The position numbers and the translations under genes were made by a program. From contig JAIXMO010000140.1 of the NCBI GenBank assembly GCA_025677825.1, forward strand, positions 1 to 12,975: DNA of 12,975 nt, read 5' to 3'. Within the stretch, counting starts at the first letter, position 1, and the number at the start of each line of letters is the position of its first letter. The DNA comes from Helicostylum pulchrum (lineage: Eukaryota; Mucoromycota; Mucoromycetes; Mucorales; Mucoraceae). Positions 6,240 to 12,975 of the stretch are shown in pieces. Under the pieces are notes generated by a model that saw only the letters and a list, made by a program, of their open reading frames with translations, had not been told where the DNA came from and ran no database searches.

Positions 6240-7390
6240 TAATTAGCCCGGTATATTTTTTTTATTAGGCAAAATCTTATAATTCGTATAATAGCTCTAC
6301 GTATTTCTTTTTTAAGATATTCTACCGGTGCTCGTGTTAAAGTTTTTAATGTACAAGTGGGCATGGTTCTTTTTTTAGAAATGTTTTATTTGATCAGATG
6401 TATTTGTTTTTATATAATAACGACAGGTCCCTTTTTTTTTTCATGGAAGAATAAAAGAGGGGGAAAAAAAATCCCTCCTTTTTTCCTTTTTTCTTTTTTT
6501 TTTACTTTACTTTCAAACAATACTTTAAGACTTTTTCCTTAAAAAAAACATTAGTGATGGTAAGATATAAATTAATTTATCAAATTGTTTCTAATGTTAT
6601 TGCTTCTATATATTTTTAGTCTCAAAGAGCTATAATGTTATGATTTAACTATTCTTTTGAGGGTAAGATCGCTATACACATATGCCATGCCAATATAACT
6701 GACAATTACTTAGTTTTTTATGTAGTTACTTGGGTAAATCGTATTTCTGGTCGAAAGGTATACTATAGAAATATTATTTAAGACTTTGAACTTATTTTAA
6801 CGATTTTTATTAGTTAGACCTTTTTCAAACTGATTCTTGCTATTTATTGTTCTTATTTTAAGTTGCCACTTGATATTTCAATTCGCAAGAAGAATATACC
6901 TACACGGACAGGTACAGTATAAAGAAAGTTCTATTCATATAGTAATATATGTACACATATAAAAACAGATGTAGCTTTTTTTTAAAAATAAAATAATTTA
7001 TCCTGCTTTAACTTTTACTACCAAATTTAAAATCATTTAACACTATCGTTTCGTATATATCCTGTTTTATTTCGTTTTATGTCCCTTTTTTTTGTCTTTT
7101 TTTTCTTTTTTATGTCGGTTTTGATACGTCGATTGGTATAAATCAATTCAGATATGATATATATGTTAAAAAGAAGACAGTAAGGTTCTTTGAAAGTCTT
7201 TACAAAATGAAAGATGGTTGATTTTATTATTTGAAATGAAGTAGTTTTATATTAAAAGAAATTGGTTCAAATGACAGATGAAACTGAAAGAGTGTGCGGT
7301 CCTTTAGAGTAACATAAAGATAATCTGTTACGATATAAATCTGGTTTAAAACGTAATGTATAACCCTTTGTTTGTAGTCTCTCGGGACGA
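6240..7390. other. AT-rich stretch without a visible gene
   Basis: No convincing reading frame, tRNA or domain was found on either strand. The region has long T runs (around 6430, 6470-6500 and 7085-7110) and scattered TATA-like stretches. A weak GAGGG...CCCTC inverted repeat near 6458-6477 surrounds an A run. It may be upstream sequence of the host gene plus old, unrecognised element remnants. The 61-residue frame at 6357 is Phe-rich, driven by the T runs, and is not credible. Confidence 0.5.
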
Positions 7391-7642
7391 TGTCTGTGTT
7401 GCTTTATTTATTATTTATGTTGGTGAAAAGGGTTTCACGTTGAATAAATAATAGAATAAATAATAAATCTTTTTGGGATATTGTCAGGTTGTTTTAATAA
7501 ATAGTAACACAATCGGTTATAACATAAATTGGCAGGTCGCTAACTTAGGTATGAGAATAACAAGTTAGCAATTGTCATTTAAATACAAAGCAGTAAGTAA
7601 ATAGTAATCAAAAAGGCGTGAATATATAGCTTGTATATATCA
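7391..7642 (-). repeat. Probable 3' LTR of the minus-strand chromovirus (outer end uncertain)
   Basis: On the minus strand a TGATATATACAAGC start lies three bases after the polypurine tract, as expected for a 3' LTR. The outer end is proposed at ...CAACACAGACA (7391) because this gives TG...CA ends and AATAAATAAA motifs just inside. No second copy exists in the window, so length and end cannot be tested. An 8-bp perfect inverted repeat GCTAACTT...AAGTTAGC (7539-7546 and 7562-7569) lies inside. Confidence 0.4.
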
Positions 7643-7645
7643 TTA

Positions 7646-7654
7646 CCCTCCCCC
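7646..7654 (-). promoter_or_regulatory. Polypurine tract of the minus-strand chromovirus
   Basis: GGGGGAGGG on the minus strand is followed by TAA and then the TG of the proposed LTR. It matches the G-rich tract before the other LTR in kind and spacing. Confidence 0.7.
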
Positions 7655-7672
7655 AAAGCGAAGCATCGCTTT
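7655..7672. repeat. 7-bp stem hairpin next to the polypurine tract
   Basis: AAAGCGA, a four-base loop agca, and TCGCTTT form a perfect short hairpin immediately before the polypurine tract in the element's own direction. Its role, if any, is unknown. Confidence 0.7.
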
Positions 7673-8094
7673 TTTAAAATTAAATGTTAACAGAGACAGG
7701 AAATTGATGAGTATCGAATTTCGGCTGGCTTGTAAAAAAAATTCAAAAGGAAAACAGCAAAAGGTGCGTCAAAACGAAATAAAAATTGTGGTTACGTAGT
7801 TATAAAAAGAAAAAGAAAAAAAAAAGAAACAGACTGGATGGTAGAGATACCCGTAAGATGTGTGTAAGTGTCATTTGAAGGAGAATAAAATAAGAAGTTA
7901 GAGTGAAGCGCAAACTGTAACTCGATAACAAAATATCTTGAAAAAAGTAAAAAAAAAAAAAAAAAAAAAAATAGTTGTATATGTAAAAATAGAAAAAGAA
8001 AATAAGAAGGCGTAAGTGATAGACCTGAAAAAAAAACCTTTATAAAAAAACCTCTTTGGGAAAAATAATATATAAGTTTAAGGGAAAAGGTTAA
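7673..8094 (-). other. Non-coding 3' region of the minus-strand chromovirus
   Basis: About 420 bases lie between the pol stop and the polypurine-tract hairpin, with no frame or domain. The region is A-rich on the plus strand and includes an A23 run (7949-7971), which is a T23 run in the element's transcript. The length is large for a chromovirus of this type. Confidence 0.55.
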
Positions 8095-10884
8095 TCACTT
8101 AGTTGATGAAGAAGAGGAAGAATTAATGCGACGAGATTTGCGCTTATCGTGACGTTCTGTACGATCGGGTATATGCCGAGCGTTGACGGTTTTAGGTAAA
8201 CGCAAAGTACCGGAAGTGGTTAATGAATTCCTGCGTTGCCAGTATCGTTCGATATGGTGCTTGTCGGGAAAATGGCTGGAAGGCTCCCAAGTATCATCAT
8301 CTTCAGTATATCCCTTCCATCGTACACGATAAAGATAATTCGTAGGGTTATTACCTTTGTGAGAAACAATGCTCTGTACTTCATAAAAGTCATTATTTGT
8401 GTCAATTGCTGATGTGGAATCAGGCTTTACGGCTTTATCTGAGGAGATTAGCTTAATTTGTGATGTGGGTATATCACGAGAAATGAGATTGTTCGCATCG
8501 TCTGAGAGAACATAGGAGCCGTTGGTAGTATGATTAATGACTCGGAAAGGACCAAGGAAACGTTCTTCAGTTTTACCAGAACGTAAGACATTTTTTATCA
8601 TGACGGTAGAACCAATTGGATATTTGTCTGAAACGATCTTATGCGTTTTAATAAATCGTGCCCTGTCTTTTTCTTGGGTATGCTGAATACGTTTAGTAAG
8701 AGCAGGTACTAGATGATCGTTAACCTTTTTATATTGAGCAGCAATGGCTTCAGGTTGAATATGGGCGATATCAAAGTTAGGGTTAACTTGTGTGTAATTT
8801 TCAAAATCATTTGCTCGTCTGTTAAACATGACAGAGAAAGGTGTAGACTGATGTAATCTCGAAACTTTTAAATTCATTTCTAATTGAGTAGCAGGTAAAA
8901 GTGTATCCCATTGGTGTTTGGCACCTTGTAATTTTTTTACAAGAGTGCGTTTCGTCGTATGAACGAATGATTCATTGGTACCGTTAGAGTTAGGTGTATA
9001 AGCTAGGCTTAGGCGATGATCGACGCCGAGTTGAGATAGAACCTGTTCAACTAATTCGTTTGTAAATTCGGAACCACGGTCAGTTTGCAATACTTTAACA
9101 AGGCCGAAAGTAGTAAAAATGTCAACTAGCTGCTTAGCAATTGTACTTGCCTCTTTGTCAGGTAAAGCACGTAAAATCGTGAATCTCGAAAATAAATCGA
9201 CGTAAACCAGAATAAAGTTATTGCCTGATTCAGAGGTGATATTAAATGTGCCCAAATCACAGACGGCGTGGTGGCCAGGAGCGGAAGGTAAAATCTGCTT
9301 TGGAGGGTGATAACCAGTACGGGACCAGTTAAAGGCGAGACAAATATTGCAATCAGAAATTGCTTCGGCAATATCTTTACGTAAGTTCGTCCAATGTAAA
9401 TGCGCATCATGGATGGCTGCTTCGATAGCATTAATTCCAAAATGGCCGAGGTTATGAAATTTGTCGATGATAGCACGTCTTTCTTCAGGAGGAGGAGTCA
9501 TAGCGTCTGCTAATTCTGCAGCGCGTTGCATAAGTTGATCGGAATCAAATAGGACTGTGTCGGGTGACTGTTGAGTTATAAGGGAAATCTTTTTTCTCAA
9601 GGTTTTTTCTTTTTTCAATTGTTCTTTATTAACAGCTTTTATAGAATCGCGTTGTTCTATTTCGAGTTCAACTTCAGGAGAAGCAAATAGTCGACTGAGA
9701 CTGTCGGCAATGTAATTGTCAGAACCCTTGATGTAAACAACTTTGAACGATTTTGAATAAATGGTGGTATACCAGTTTTGGAGTAAAGTGGAACAATAAC
9801 GCTGCGAGTGTAAAAAGATAAGACTGTAGTGGTCCGTGTATAAAATAAACTCATTCAGATGTAACCACTGATGGTAACGTAGGAACATATACGCAATTGC
9901 AAGACATTCACGTTTATTTGTAGAATAGTTTTTTTCACTTTTTGTTAAACTGCGAGATGCAAAGCCCAAAAATCGAATGGTGTTTGTACGATCCAACTGC
10001 CAGACATAACCACCGATCGCGTACCCGCTAGCATCAGTGGAGACTCGTAATGGAAGAGTTGTGTCCATGACGGAAATGACAGGTGCGTGTGTTACAGCAT
10101 ATTTTAGATCGTTATAGGCCTTGTCATGTAGGTTAGACCAAGTCTTTGTGAAAAGAGCATTATCACTAATATTTCTCAATTTGTCTAGTGGTGCAGAAAT
10201 AGCAGAGTAATTGTGTATGTGTTTACGGAAGAAATTGAAAAAACCAAGTACTCGCATGAGAGCTTTATTATTTACAATAGGAGGAAGTTTGTCCAGGTTG
10301 CAAATCTTGGAACTGTCGATTTGAAGGCCTTTATTGCTTAGTTTGAAACCAAGCAACGTCAAGGATGTAAGAAGGAAGTGACACTTGGTAGGTTGAAGAA
10401 TAAGTTTAGCATTATTAAGGCGTAAGATAACCTCTGTTACTAATTTAGTGTGTTCTACTACGTCTTTAGTAAGACTTCCAATTGTGATGTCGTCAATATA
10501 ACAGAAAACTGTAGGAAGGTCCATGAACAGGTTGGAAATTATTCGTTGAACAAAGGATGGAAGTGTAGCAATTCCGAAAGGACACTTTTGGAAAACATGT
10601 TGTCCACGATGTGTAGTGAACGCAGTTAAAGGTTGTGATTCTTTAGCAATAGCAAACCGTGTAAAGCAACTTTTTAAATCAAGGACTGAAAATAGCTGAC
10701 AATGAGAAAGCTGTTCGTGGATTTCATCAATTCGTGGAAGAACAAACTTGTCCGATTGACTTGGAAGTAAGCTTAGGTTTAATTGACGGCAGTCAGTGGC
10801 GACACGAACGATGTTACCGTAATTACCATGTTCATCTCGTTTTTTAACAAAGAGGATAGTGTCATGAACCGAAGTGTAGATCCG
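8095..10884 (-). CDS. pol: Ty3/gypsy chromovirus pol: RT, RNase H, integrase, chromodomain
   Basis: The minus frame is open from 10884 (TGA at 10887-10885) to the TGA at 8097-8095; the first ATG is only at 10524, inside RT, so it is not a true start. Before that Met, the RT shows CRQLN and SVLDLKSCF (first Asp), then PFGIATLP. Counting from the Met, YIDD is at 9-12, RNase H has D164, E206, D231 and D274, the integrase zinc domain has H357, H361, C392 and C395, and the core has D423, D482 and E518. The chromodomain is at 713-765 (Y714, W736, Y739), followed by a Ser-rich tail. All catalytic residues from RT to integrase are present. Gag and protease are missing upstream. The element is on the strand opposite to both its Ty3/gypsy neighbours. 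It probably cannot move by itself. Confidence 0.88.
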   Translation of the reverse strand, partial: RIYTSVHDTILFVKKRDEHGNYGNIVRVATDCRQLNLSLLPSQSDKFVLPRIDEIHEQLSHCQLFSVLDLKSCFTRFAIAKESQPLTAFTTHRGQHVFQKCPFGIATLPSFVQRIISNLFMDLPTVFCYIDDITIGSLTKDVVEHTKLVTEVILRLNNAKLILQPTKCHFLLTSLTLLGFKLSNKGLQIDSSKICNLDKLPPIVNNKALMRVLGFFNFFRKHIHNYSAISAPLDKLRNISDNALFTKTWSNLHDKAYNDLKYAVTHAPVISVMDTTLPLRVSTDASGYAIGGYVWQLDRTNTIRFLGFASRSLTKSEKNYSTNKRECLAIAYMFLRYHQWLHLNEFILYTDHYSLIFLHSQRYCSTLLQNWYTTIYSKSFKVVYIKGSDNYIADSLSRLFASPEVELEIEQRDSIKAVNKEQLKKEKTLRKKISLITQQSPDTVLFDSDQLMQRAAELADAMTPPPEERRAIIDKFHNLGHFGINAIEAAIHDAHLHWTNLRKDIAEAISDCNICLAFNWSRTGYHPPKQILPSAPGHHAVCDLGTFNITSESGNNFILVYVDLFSRFTILRALPDKEASTIAKQLVDIFTTFGLVKVLQTDRGSEFTNELVEQVLSQLGVDHRLSLAYTPNSNGTNESFVHTTKRTLVKKLQGAKHQWDTLLPATQLEMNLKVSRLHQSTPFSVMFNRRANDFENYTQVNPNFDIAHIQPEAIAAQYKKVNDHLVPALTKRIQHTQEKDRARFIKTHKIVSDKYPIGSTVMIKNVLRSGKTEERFLGPFRVINHTTNGSYVLSDDANNLISRDIPTSQIKLISSDKAVKPDSTSAIDTNNDFYEVQSIVSHKGNNPTNYLYRVRWKGYTEDDDTWEPSSHFPDKHHIERYWQRRNSLTTSGTLRLPKTVNARHIPDRTERHDKRKSRRINSSSSSSTK

Positions 10885-10953
10885 TCAGATGCCGGTTTCC
10901 TGGATCCTTTGTGTAATGTTATGCATGATTACATGAATGACAGGCCGGAATAT
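10885..10953 (-). pseudogene. Degenerate start of the RT domain
   Basis: Upstream of the TGA at 10887-10885 the same frame reads IFRPVIHVIMHNITQRIQETGI, like the rPyR...v...l..GiI segment preceding the RT fingers. It is bounded by a TAG at 10956-10954. The TGA falls where RTs of this family usually continue with IxPS, so it looks like a nonsense mutation. Beyond 10956 the similarity fades into the minisatellite region. Confidence 0.5.
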
Positions 10954-11040
10954 CTAATATCCACGTCCCAAGTACCAACACCCTGTACCCAGTATCTTGT
11001 ACTCTTGTACTCCGGTACCCCGTCCCCTTGTACCCAGCTC

Positions 11041-11290
11041 CCTTGCTCAGCATCTATTCCCATGCTTCCTTGTACTCAACATCTTGTAACCAGTTCCCTT
11101 GCTCAGCATCCTTTCCCATGCTTCCTTTTATCCAGTTCCCATACTCAACATCTTGTAACCAGTTCCCTTGCTCAGCATCTTTTCCCATGCTTCCTTTTAT
11201 CCAGTTCCCATGCTCAGCATCTATTCCCATGCTTCCATGCTCAGCATCTATTCTCACGTTTCCTTATATCCAGTTCCCATGCTTCTTGTA
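11041..11290 (+). repeat. Pyrimidine-rich minisatellite with a 69-bp unit and shorter sub-units
   Basis: Two adjacent 69-bp units (11075-11143 and 11144-11212) differ at two positions. Before and after them are shorter units built around TGCTCAGCATCTATTCCC and CATGCTTCC. The plus strand is strongly C/T-rich and several frames stay open across it on both strands, which is why long frames appear there; they read as repetitive peptides and are not believable genes. It lies just upstream of a TATA box and the gag leader, so it may be part of the LTR of the plus-strand element. Confidence 0.85.
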
Positions 11291-11328
11291 CTCTGTCTTA
11301 ATACTTGACATTAATAGTTGTCATTTAA

Positions 11329-11336
11329 TATAAATA
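11329..11336 (+). promoter_or_regulatory. TATA box of the plus-strand Ty3/gypsy element
   Basis: TATAAATA is followed about 45 bases later by AATAAA (11382-11387), the same order as TATA box and AATAAA in the LTR at 4093-4388. This suggests that the LTR of the gag-bearing element covers this place. The LTR ends could not be set, because the matching 3' LTR lies outside the window. Confidence 0.5.
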
Positions 11337-11478
11337 GACAACAATTTTTATAACTTCTTTTCTGTATTCAAGATCTTATCTAATAAACCATTCCTACCTT
11401 TACTTCTTCCTTCCCGCCTTCCCCTTTATATTATAATAATACTTCATTATTATTATAGTTATAATTCTTGTTCCTTGT

Positions 11479-11566
11479 ATCAGATAATCAACCCCCTTGT
11501 TCCCTTGCCCGCTTGCCACGTCCGTGACATTATCTTGAATCAAAAATCTATTTTTGATTATCTGAT
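11479..11566 (+). repeat. Inverted repeats in the gag leader
   Basis: ATCAGATAATCAA (11479-11491) and TTGATTATCTGAT (11554-11566) are perfect 13-base complements 62 bases apart. The right arm also overlaps a second hairpin, AATCAAAAAT / ATTTTTGATT (11538-11547 and 11550-11559, loop of two). Only one of the two structures can form at a time. Confidence 0.85.
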
Positions 11567-11642
11567 TTCTGAAATCTTATCCCTTTTTACTCCTTTATAT
11601 CTTTACCCTTATTTTACCTCTTTATTTCTTATCTGTATCACG

Positions 11643-12884
11643 ATGCCTGAATTAACTTCCGAACAAATAGAAACAGTAAAAAGCCTAATTCAACGTGTAA
11701 CACATCTGGAAGATGAAATAATTCCACAACTAGTAACTCAATTGACTGCGTCGAATGATATGGTTAACTCTTATGGTCGAAAATTACAAGCCTTTGAAAT
11801 CGATATTCAGAATTATATTACTGACAATTTTGTATCAAAAACCAATCATGCTAACAATAACCCTATTAGAGTTAAGGCACCTGCCCATTTTACCGGTCAA
11901 GCCGATTATATTGATAGCTTCTTCACTCAATTACAAGTAATTTTTCTATCCGATCCTAACAAGTTTGATAATAACGATATCAACAGAATTCTTTACACTA
12001 TTAATTGCCTATCTGGAAATGCTCTCTCATTTATTTTACCTTTCATAAAAAATGTGGATCCAAAGAATAAGCCAGAAATACTCACAGACTTCGAATTATT
12101 TAGAAAAACTTTGTACAATGCGTTTGCTGATTCTAATCCTACTTTCAATGCCGAAAACGCTATTCGAAATTTAAAACAAACTGGTTCTGCTACTGTGTAT
12201 GCTACCGAGTTTAGAACTCTCTCTATGTTATTAACTTGGAACAACGATGCGCTTGTCTCACAGTATTTATTTAACTTAAAACATTCAATCAAAGACGAAT
12301 TGGCTAGAAGAGAACATCAAACTACGGATCTAAGTCAACTAATCAATATTTCGATTGAAATTGATAATCGTCTTGCTGCCCGACAAAAGGAAAGACTTAC
12401 TTCTCGTCTTCACCAATCATCGTCAAAACCAATTGGAGTTTCGCACGACCCTACGCCCATGGATGTTTCAGCCATTACTACTACTAGCCATCTTCCTCGT
12501 GGTCCCCTTTCCATGCAAGAAAAATCAAGAAGAAAAAATTTAAATCTTTGTTTGTATTGTGGTAATTCCGGTCACTTTACCTCTACTTGTCCCAACAAAC
12601 GTAATTCTCCCGCTAGAGATGTTGTTTCTACTATATTAATGGACGATCAAGATTTAAGTGTTGTCCCATTCAAAAATTATGCTATCAACTCCCTCATCCG
12701 TATTGTACCAAAGGAACATGTAAATCTTGTTACATCCATCAAAAGTCAAAGGATCAAATCCGTAACATTTTCAAAACAACCATCAAGAAAAATAAGAAGA
12801 GTATCGAACGTGCTTGTGCTAATAATGTTAACTACTTCGTTGAGAGTGTTGAACCTGGTCTTATGGTTATTGAAATTACTTTAG
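11643..12884 (+). CDS. gag: Ty3/gypsy Gag with CCHC zinc knuckle
   Basis: The preferred start is the ATG at 11643 (MPELTSEQIETVK, A at -3). The frame extends in front to 11475, but that part is a Leu/Tyr-rich translation of the pyrimidine leader. The product has a helical N-terminus, a Retrotrans_gag-like core (from about ADYIDSFFTQL to LARREH), a PMDVSAI motif common before Gag knuckles, and a CCHC knuckle CLYCGNSGHFTSTC (12549-12590). It would build the virus-like particle and bind element RNA. After about 12780 the frame turns into a Leu/Val-rich tail while the -1 frame becomes protease-like, so the functional Gag probably ends or shifts there. The sequence up to that point has no stops. 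Confidence 0.88.
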   Translation: MPELTSEQIETVKSLIQRVTHLEDEIIPQLVTQLTASNDMVNSYGRKLQAFEIDIQNYITDNFVSKTNHANNNPIRVKAPAHFTGQADYIDSFFTQLQVIFLSDPNKFDNNDINRILYTINCLSGNALSFILPFIKNVDPKNKPEILTDFELFRKTLYNAFADSNPTFNAENAIRNLKQTGSATVYATEFRTLSMLLTWNNDALVSQYLFNLKHSIKDELARREHQTTDLSQLINISIEIDNRLAARQKERLTSRLHQSSSKPIGVSHDPTPMDVSAITTTSHLPRGPLSMQEKSRRKNLNLCLYCGNSGHFTSTCPNKRNSPARDVVSTILMDDQDLSVVPFKNYAINSLIRIVPKEHVNLVTSIKSQRIKSVTFSKQPSRKIRRVSNVLVLIMLTTSLRVLNLVLWLLKLL

Positions 12885-12975
12885 AACATGAAAGTATTAA
12901 GGTAAATACTACTGCTTTGGTCGATTCTGGTAGCTCTGCTTGTTTCATCTCTTCTGCTTTTGTAAAGCAACATGG
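12617..12975 (+). CDS. pol: Start of pol: aspartic protease in the -1 frame, cut by window edge
   Basis: The frame one base back from gag is open from after a TAG at 12614-12616 to the window end. From about 12780 it reads NKKSIERACANNVNYFVE, and later ALVDSGSSACFI, the DSGS active-site motif of retroviral-type aspartic proteases (Asp at 12923-12925). The overlap with gag is about 270 bases, but protein-like sequence moves from gag frame to this frame around 12770-12800. No canonical X XXY YYZ slippery heptamer was seen there, so either an unusual frameshift signal or a one-base indel explains it. RT and the rest lie beyond the window. Confidence 0.75.

Larger units (their letters stand above)
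7391..10953 (-). mobile_element. 5'-truncated Ty3/gypsy chromovirus on the minus strand
   Basis: It comprises pol (RT to chromodomain), a 3' non-coding region, a polypurine tract and a probable LTR. The 5' LTR, gag and protease are absent; the element ends near 10953 against a minisatellite belonging to, or flanking, the plus-strand element. The outer LTR end at 7391 is tentative. Confidence 0.7.
11300..12975 (+). mobile_element. Plus-strand Ty3/gypsy element, 5' part
   Basis: TATA box, poly(A) signal, leader, gag and protease occur in order. The left limit is approximate; the minisatellite at 11041-11290 may belong to its LTR. No TGG-type tRNA primer site was found between 11300 and the gag start. 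The element runs rightward off the window, so completeness is unknown. Confidence 0.7.

Noticed and set aside
6458..6477. GAGGG...CCCTC hairpin with A run as a terminator
   Set aside because: A 5-bp stem in homopolymer-rich eukaryotic DNA has no established terminator role and no transcript ends there visibly.
8220..9854. Minus-strand frames of 61, 116 and 65 residues inside pol
   Set aside because: They are out-of-frame shadows of the long pol frame, which has the catalytic motifs.
10783..11333. Plus-strand frames of 172 and 101 residues and a 67-residue minus frame over the minisatellite
   Set aside because: They are translations of a tandem repeat that is open in several frames, partly antisense to RT; repeats with low complexity explain them.
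1..12975. tRNA or rRNA genes, CRISPR arrays, bacterial operons
   Set aside because: No cloverleaf-like B-box motif, spaced direct repeats or ribosomal sequence was seen; the gene structure is eukaryotic.

Overview
The window is an AT-rich eukaryotic stretch made almost entirely of transposable-element pieces, with the remains of one intron-containing host gene caught between them. The host gene has three exons joined by GTAAGT donors and CTAAC/CTTAC-type branch sites, and one of its introns is only 64 bp. Together with chromodomain Ty3/gypsy elements and a Merlin-type transposase, this suggests an early-diverging fungus, most likely Mucoromycota. That placement is inference; nothing in the window identifies a species.

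Left part (1-2114): remnants of three cut-and-paste transposon classes abut each other. They are a partial Merlin/IS1016-like transposase (minus strand, running off the left edge), the C-terminal end of a Tc1/mariner transposase, and a 5'-truncated PIF/Harbinger-like (DDE_Tnp_4) transposase ending in a chromodomain. No gene is seen in 1078-1217.

Centre-left (2152-4730): an intact integrase-chromodomain ORF of a Ty3/gypsy chromovirus without gag, protease, RT or RNase H is followed by a polypurine tract and a 296-bp LTR. A 46-bp spacer later comes a second, inverted copy of the same LTR (2 differences in 296). It is a solo LTR with a perfect 5-bp target duplication. The spacer continues the reading frame of the host gene on the minus strand, so both insertions hit the third exon of that gene.

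Centre (4389-6240): the host gene on the minus strand. Exon 1 is Ser-rich with a coiled coil, exon 2 ends in a basic stretch, and exon 3 is split by the solo LTR and cut off by the truncated chromovirus. Both introns are phase 0. A TATA-like box lies about 70 bp upstream of the start codon. Its family was not recognised.

Centre-right (6240-10953): about 1.1 kb with no visible gene, then a second Ty3/gypsy chromovirus on the minus strand. It has RT, RNase H, integrase and chromodomain in one long frame, then a polypurine tract and a probable 3' LTR. The 5' part of RT is broken by stop codons, and the upstream protease, gag and 5' LTR are absent.

Right part (10970-12975): a pyrimidine-rich minisatellite, a TATA box, a poly(A) signal and a leader with strong inverted repeats lead into a third Ty3/gypsy element on the plus strand. 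Its gag carries a CCHC knuckle, and its protease follows in the -1 frame. The element runs off the right edge.

Three separate chromodomains with complete aromatic cages occur within about 8.5 kb. This fits, but does not prove, targeting of insertions to an existing heterochromatic cluster.
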